From Plantago ovata (taxonomy: Eukaryota > Streptophyta > Magnoliopsida > Lamiales > Plantaginaceae), in the NCBI GenBank assembly GCA_028274465.1, contig CM051458.1:78078085-78142084 (forward strand): DNA of 64,000 bases, given 5' to 3'. Position numbers and translations under genes: made by a program. This document shows, piece by piece, positions 62,119-64,000 of this stretch; position 1 is the first letter of the stretch, and the number at the start of each line of letters is the position of its first letter. The notes under the pieces are model-generated. The model searched no databases and was not told where the DNA came from. It saw nothing but the letters and a program-made list of their open reading frames with translations.

Positions 62119-62874
62119 CTCGTATGACTCAAAACAGACTCAAAGATATGCTAGTGTAAAAACGAGACACACAAGTGATAAAATCAACAATCGAACTCCC
62201 CAAACCACAATGTCTAGCCTAGCTTCTTCATCATGCAACATATCAACGTAACTACTACATGCAGTACATCACATCATGCTCTTACTAGACAACCAATAAC
62301 CTCGATAACAAGGTTTCAATTCATACCACAGCAGCGCAAAAATTTGACTAGCATAAATCCTCAATCTCAACTAATAAGCATTCTATCGTCAAATCCACCA
62401 ATATTACACCAATAATCATATCCATATCCTAGAAATTAAAGATAAAGACATAATGCATAACGAGATATATCATCTAATAGCAAAATACCCAAATCAACAA
62501 TTCAAGCAAAATTGAACATGCAATTGATAGTAAATAACATGTCTAATCACATAAACAACATACCCATGCATCAAACAAGCATAATTGAAGCTCAAATTAG
62601 AAAACCCCCAAATTCGAAAATTAGGGTTCTTAAAGATGATACCTCAGATCTGCAAATCTAACGAATTAGGATGAAATCTGATCGATTAGGATGATAGATC
62701 ATGTAATAGGCTTCGAATTAAGCTAAAGAACACTCAATTTGGTCAAGAAACGAAGAAGTTATGAAGATTTAGAAGCAAAATTGCACTTTTCGGGTTTTTT
62801 GGGAGTATGGATGAAGAAGAATGAAGAAAATAATGATTTGGGGTTGAAATCCGCGTTTTTTAAGATCTGGGACT

Positions 62875-62960
62875 GTGGGGCGGTTCGCCCCACCACGGGG
62901 CGGTTCACCCCCAAGTGGGGCGGTTCGCCCCGTGCTCCCCAATGCGGGGAGACGGGTCCC
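62875..62960. repeat. GC-rich palindrome cluster (internal, second copy)
   Basis: GTGGGGCGGTTCGCCCCAC, then GGGGCGGTTCACCCC and GGGGCGGTTCGCCCC, then CTCCCC...GGGGAG. Same place as 42,860-42,945 in the first copy but with an extra palindrome. Confidence 0.85.
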
Positions 62961-63196
62961 GATGTCAGATAGTGCGGTTTTAATCCCGAAACTAATTTTA
63001 TCCAAAAAACCACTCGAAAATTCTCACTCGAAAAAAAGCATAAACGACACACACAAGAACAAATTCGCATATGAAAAGCAAATAGTTCAAGAATGAAATG
63101 CATGCAGAAAAGCAGTAAAGAAAGCAATGAATAATTCCGGGTTGCCTCCCGGATAGCGTCATTGTTTAAAGTCTTTGACTCGACTCCTGTCTGCGC

Positions 63197-63991
63197 CTAT
63201 CTCCTCTTTTTGCGGGTACTAGGCTTCCCCTTCATTGATCTCCTCTCCATGCCACGAACCTGTGAATAAGAAAGAATATAGGCTGCAAGACCACAATAGT
63301 GAGTAGTAATATCAGGCGGTTCAGGTGGATCAGGTATGGCTTGAAATACATGTTGTTTGCCATTTACTTCGATGGTGCAAGTTCTTTGGTAGATATCCAT
63401 CACCGAGCGTAGCTTGGTCAAGAATGTTTGCCCTAAGAGTATGACATCCCCCGTTCCAGGTGCAGATGCCGGCATAACTACGAAATTGGTGTATATAGAT
63501 GCTTCACCAATCTTGACCAACACATTTTTCACAACTCCATCGGGTCTCATAAATGATCCATCCGCCAGTCGCACAATAGCCCTTTCCTCAGATAGTTTTC
63601 CAATGTTACTCTTTTCAAACACATTCAAAGAAATTATGTTTGAGTAGGATCCTGTGTCTAGTGTGACACGGACATCTTCAAGCTCACCAATCCTTACCTT
63701 AACATCGAAACTTTTAGGGAGTGGTTCGGGATCCTCTTGCTCCTCATCACTTGTGTCAGAACCAAGGTCCTCCTCTTCTTCCTCAGCCTGTAGAAGTTCT
63801 TCCTTCATGCAACACTCGCACCTAACGACCTTCTCAGTGTTGCCTTGTTCCCTACTTGCTCTTCGGTCGATCGACTCTTGCATCTTTTGATGGGCAAGCC
63901 TAGTGCTCTCTTCCAACTTATCAAGCCTTGCCCTAGTCTTCTCAGAATCTTCCTCATAACGTTTGAGAAAACTTTGTGTGTGATTGACCAT
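63197..63991 (-). pseudogene. Athila-type protease region, second copy (fossil)
   Basis: 264 residues. The N-terminal part is a coiled-coil-like stretch (YEEDSEKTRARLDKLEESTR) and then CECCMKEE. The protease core is LDTGSYSNIISLNVFEKS, followed by VRLADGSFMRPDGVVKNVLVKIG and a C-terminal QRTCTIEVNGKQH...HYCGLAAYILSYS block. Gag continues off the right edge. Confidence 0.82.
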
Positions 63992-64000
63992 TTTCTGTAA

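Larger units (their letters stand above)
58519..64000 (-). mobile_element. Athila-type element, minus strand, 3' part (cut by right window edge)
   Basis: 3' LTR 58,519-59,770, polypurine tract beside it, then an internal region collinear with 37,639-43,920 of the 10.5 kb element, minus the Pack-MULE. It ends in protease and gag-end sequence at 63,197-63,991. No reverse transcriptase or integrase is seen in the part within the window. It is inserted in the plus-strand Athila-type element. It has a few interruptions. Confidence 0.85.

Overview
The window is plant nuclear DNA, most likely from a eudicot with a repeat-rich genome. The evidence is a DYW-class pentatricopeptide repeat gene, a spliced BAP31-like gene, a nuclear tRNA-Lys gene, and plant-type transposons throughout (Copia, Tat and Athila lineages of Ty3/gypsy, TRIM, Helitron, MULE and L1-like LINE). 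Host genes sit in one small island at about 10.6-19.3 kb. Almost everything else I can identify is mobile-element DNA.

Layout. 1-4,078: part of a Tat-lineage Ty3/gypsy element on the minus strand, with its LTR at 3,287-4,078. 4,086-4,850: a decayed LINE. 5,199-10,583: a young, complete-length Copia element (minus) with unusual TATCA...TGATA ends and a CTACC target duplication. 11,356-13,784: a two-exon BAP31-like ER membrane protein gene (plus). 14,615-16,657: a single-exon DYW-type PPR gene (minus, convergent). 16,776-16,848: tRNA-Lys(UUU), minus. 17,700-18,565: a LINE tail. 18,819-19,298: a two-exon gene for a 47-residue peptide. 22,570-25,748: a probable 3.2 kb solo LTR containing an ATT microsatellite. 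25,925-26,460: a LINE remnant. 26,781-27,910: a non-autonomous MULE with a 9-bp target duplication. 28,468 to about 35,090: a Helitron (minus) with a Rep/helicase gene and a clear 3' hairpin terminus.

36,094 to the right edge is a nest of retroelements. A short TRIM is split by a 10.5 kb Athila-type element (36,311-46,789). That Athila holds a 2.1 kb Pack-MULE-like element (38,263-40,345) carrying a fragment of the nuclear gene for plastid ribosomal protein L4. The TRIM's right LTR is interrupted by a second Tat element (47,077 onward) with an extra plus-strand, antisense coding region; a solo LTR (52,404-54,080) lies inside that region. The second Tat element is interrupted at 56,001 by a plus-strand Athila-type element, which is itself interrupted at 58,519 by a minus-strand Athila-type element that runs off the window.

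The most interesting material: the L4-carrying Pack-MULE inside a retrotransposon; an Athila-type family that shows gag and protease but no reverse transcriptase or integrase in the complete copy, yet shares two unidentified open frames and an identical pair of 9-bp hairpins between two copies; recurrent GGGGCGGTTCGCCCC-type palindromes across Athila LTRs and internal regions; and the antisense coding region with its own TATA box in the second Tat element. All calls are from reading the sequence; no database search was run.
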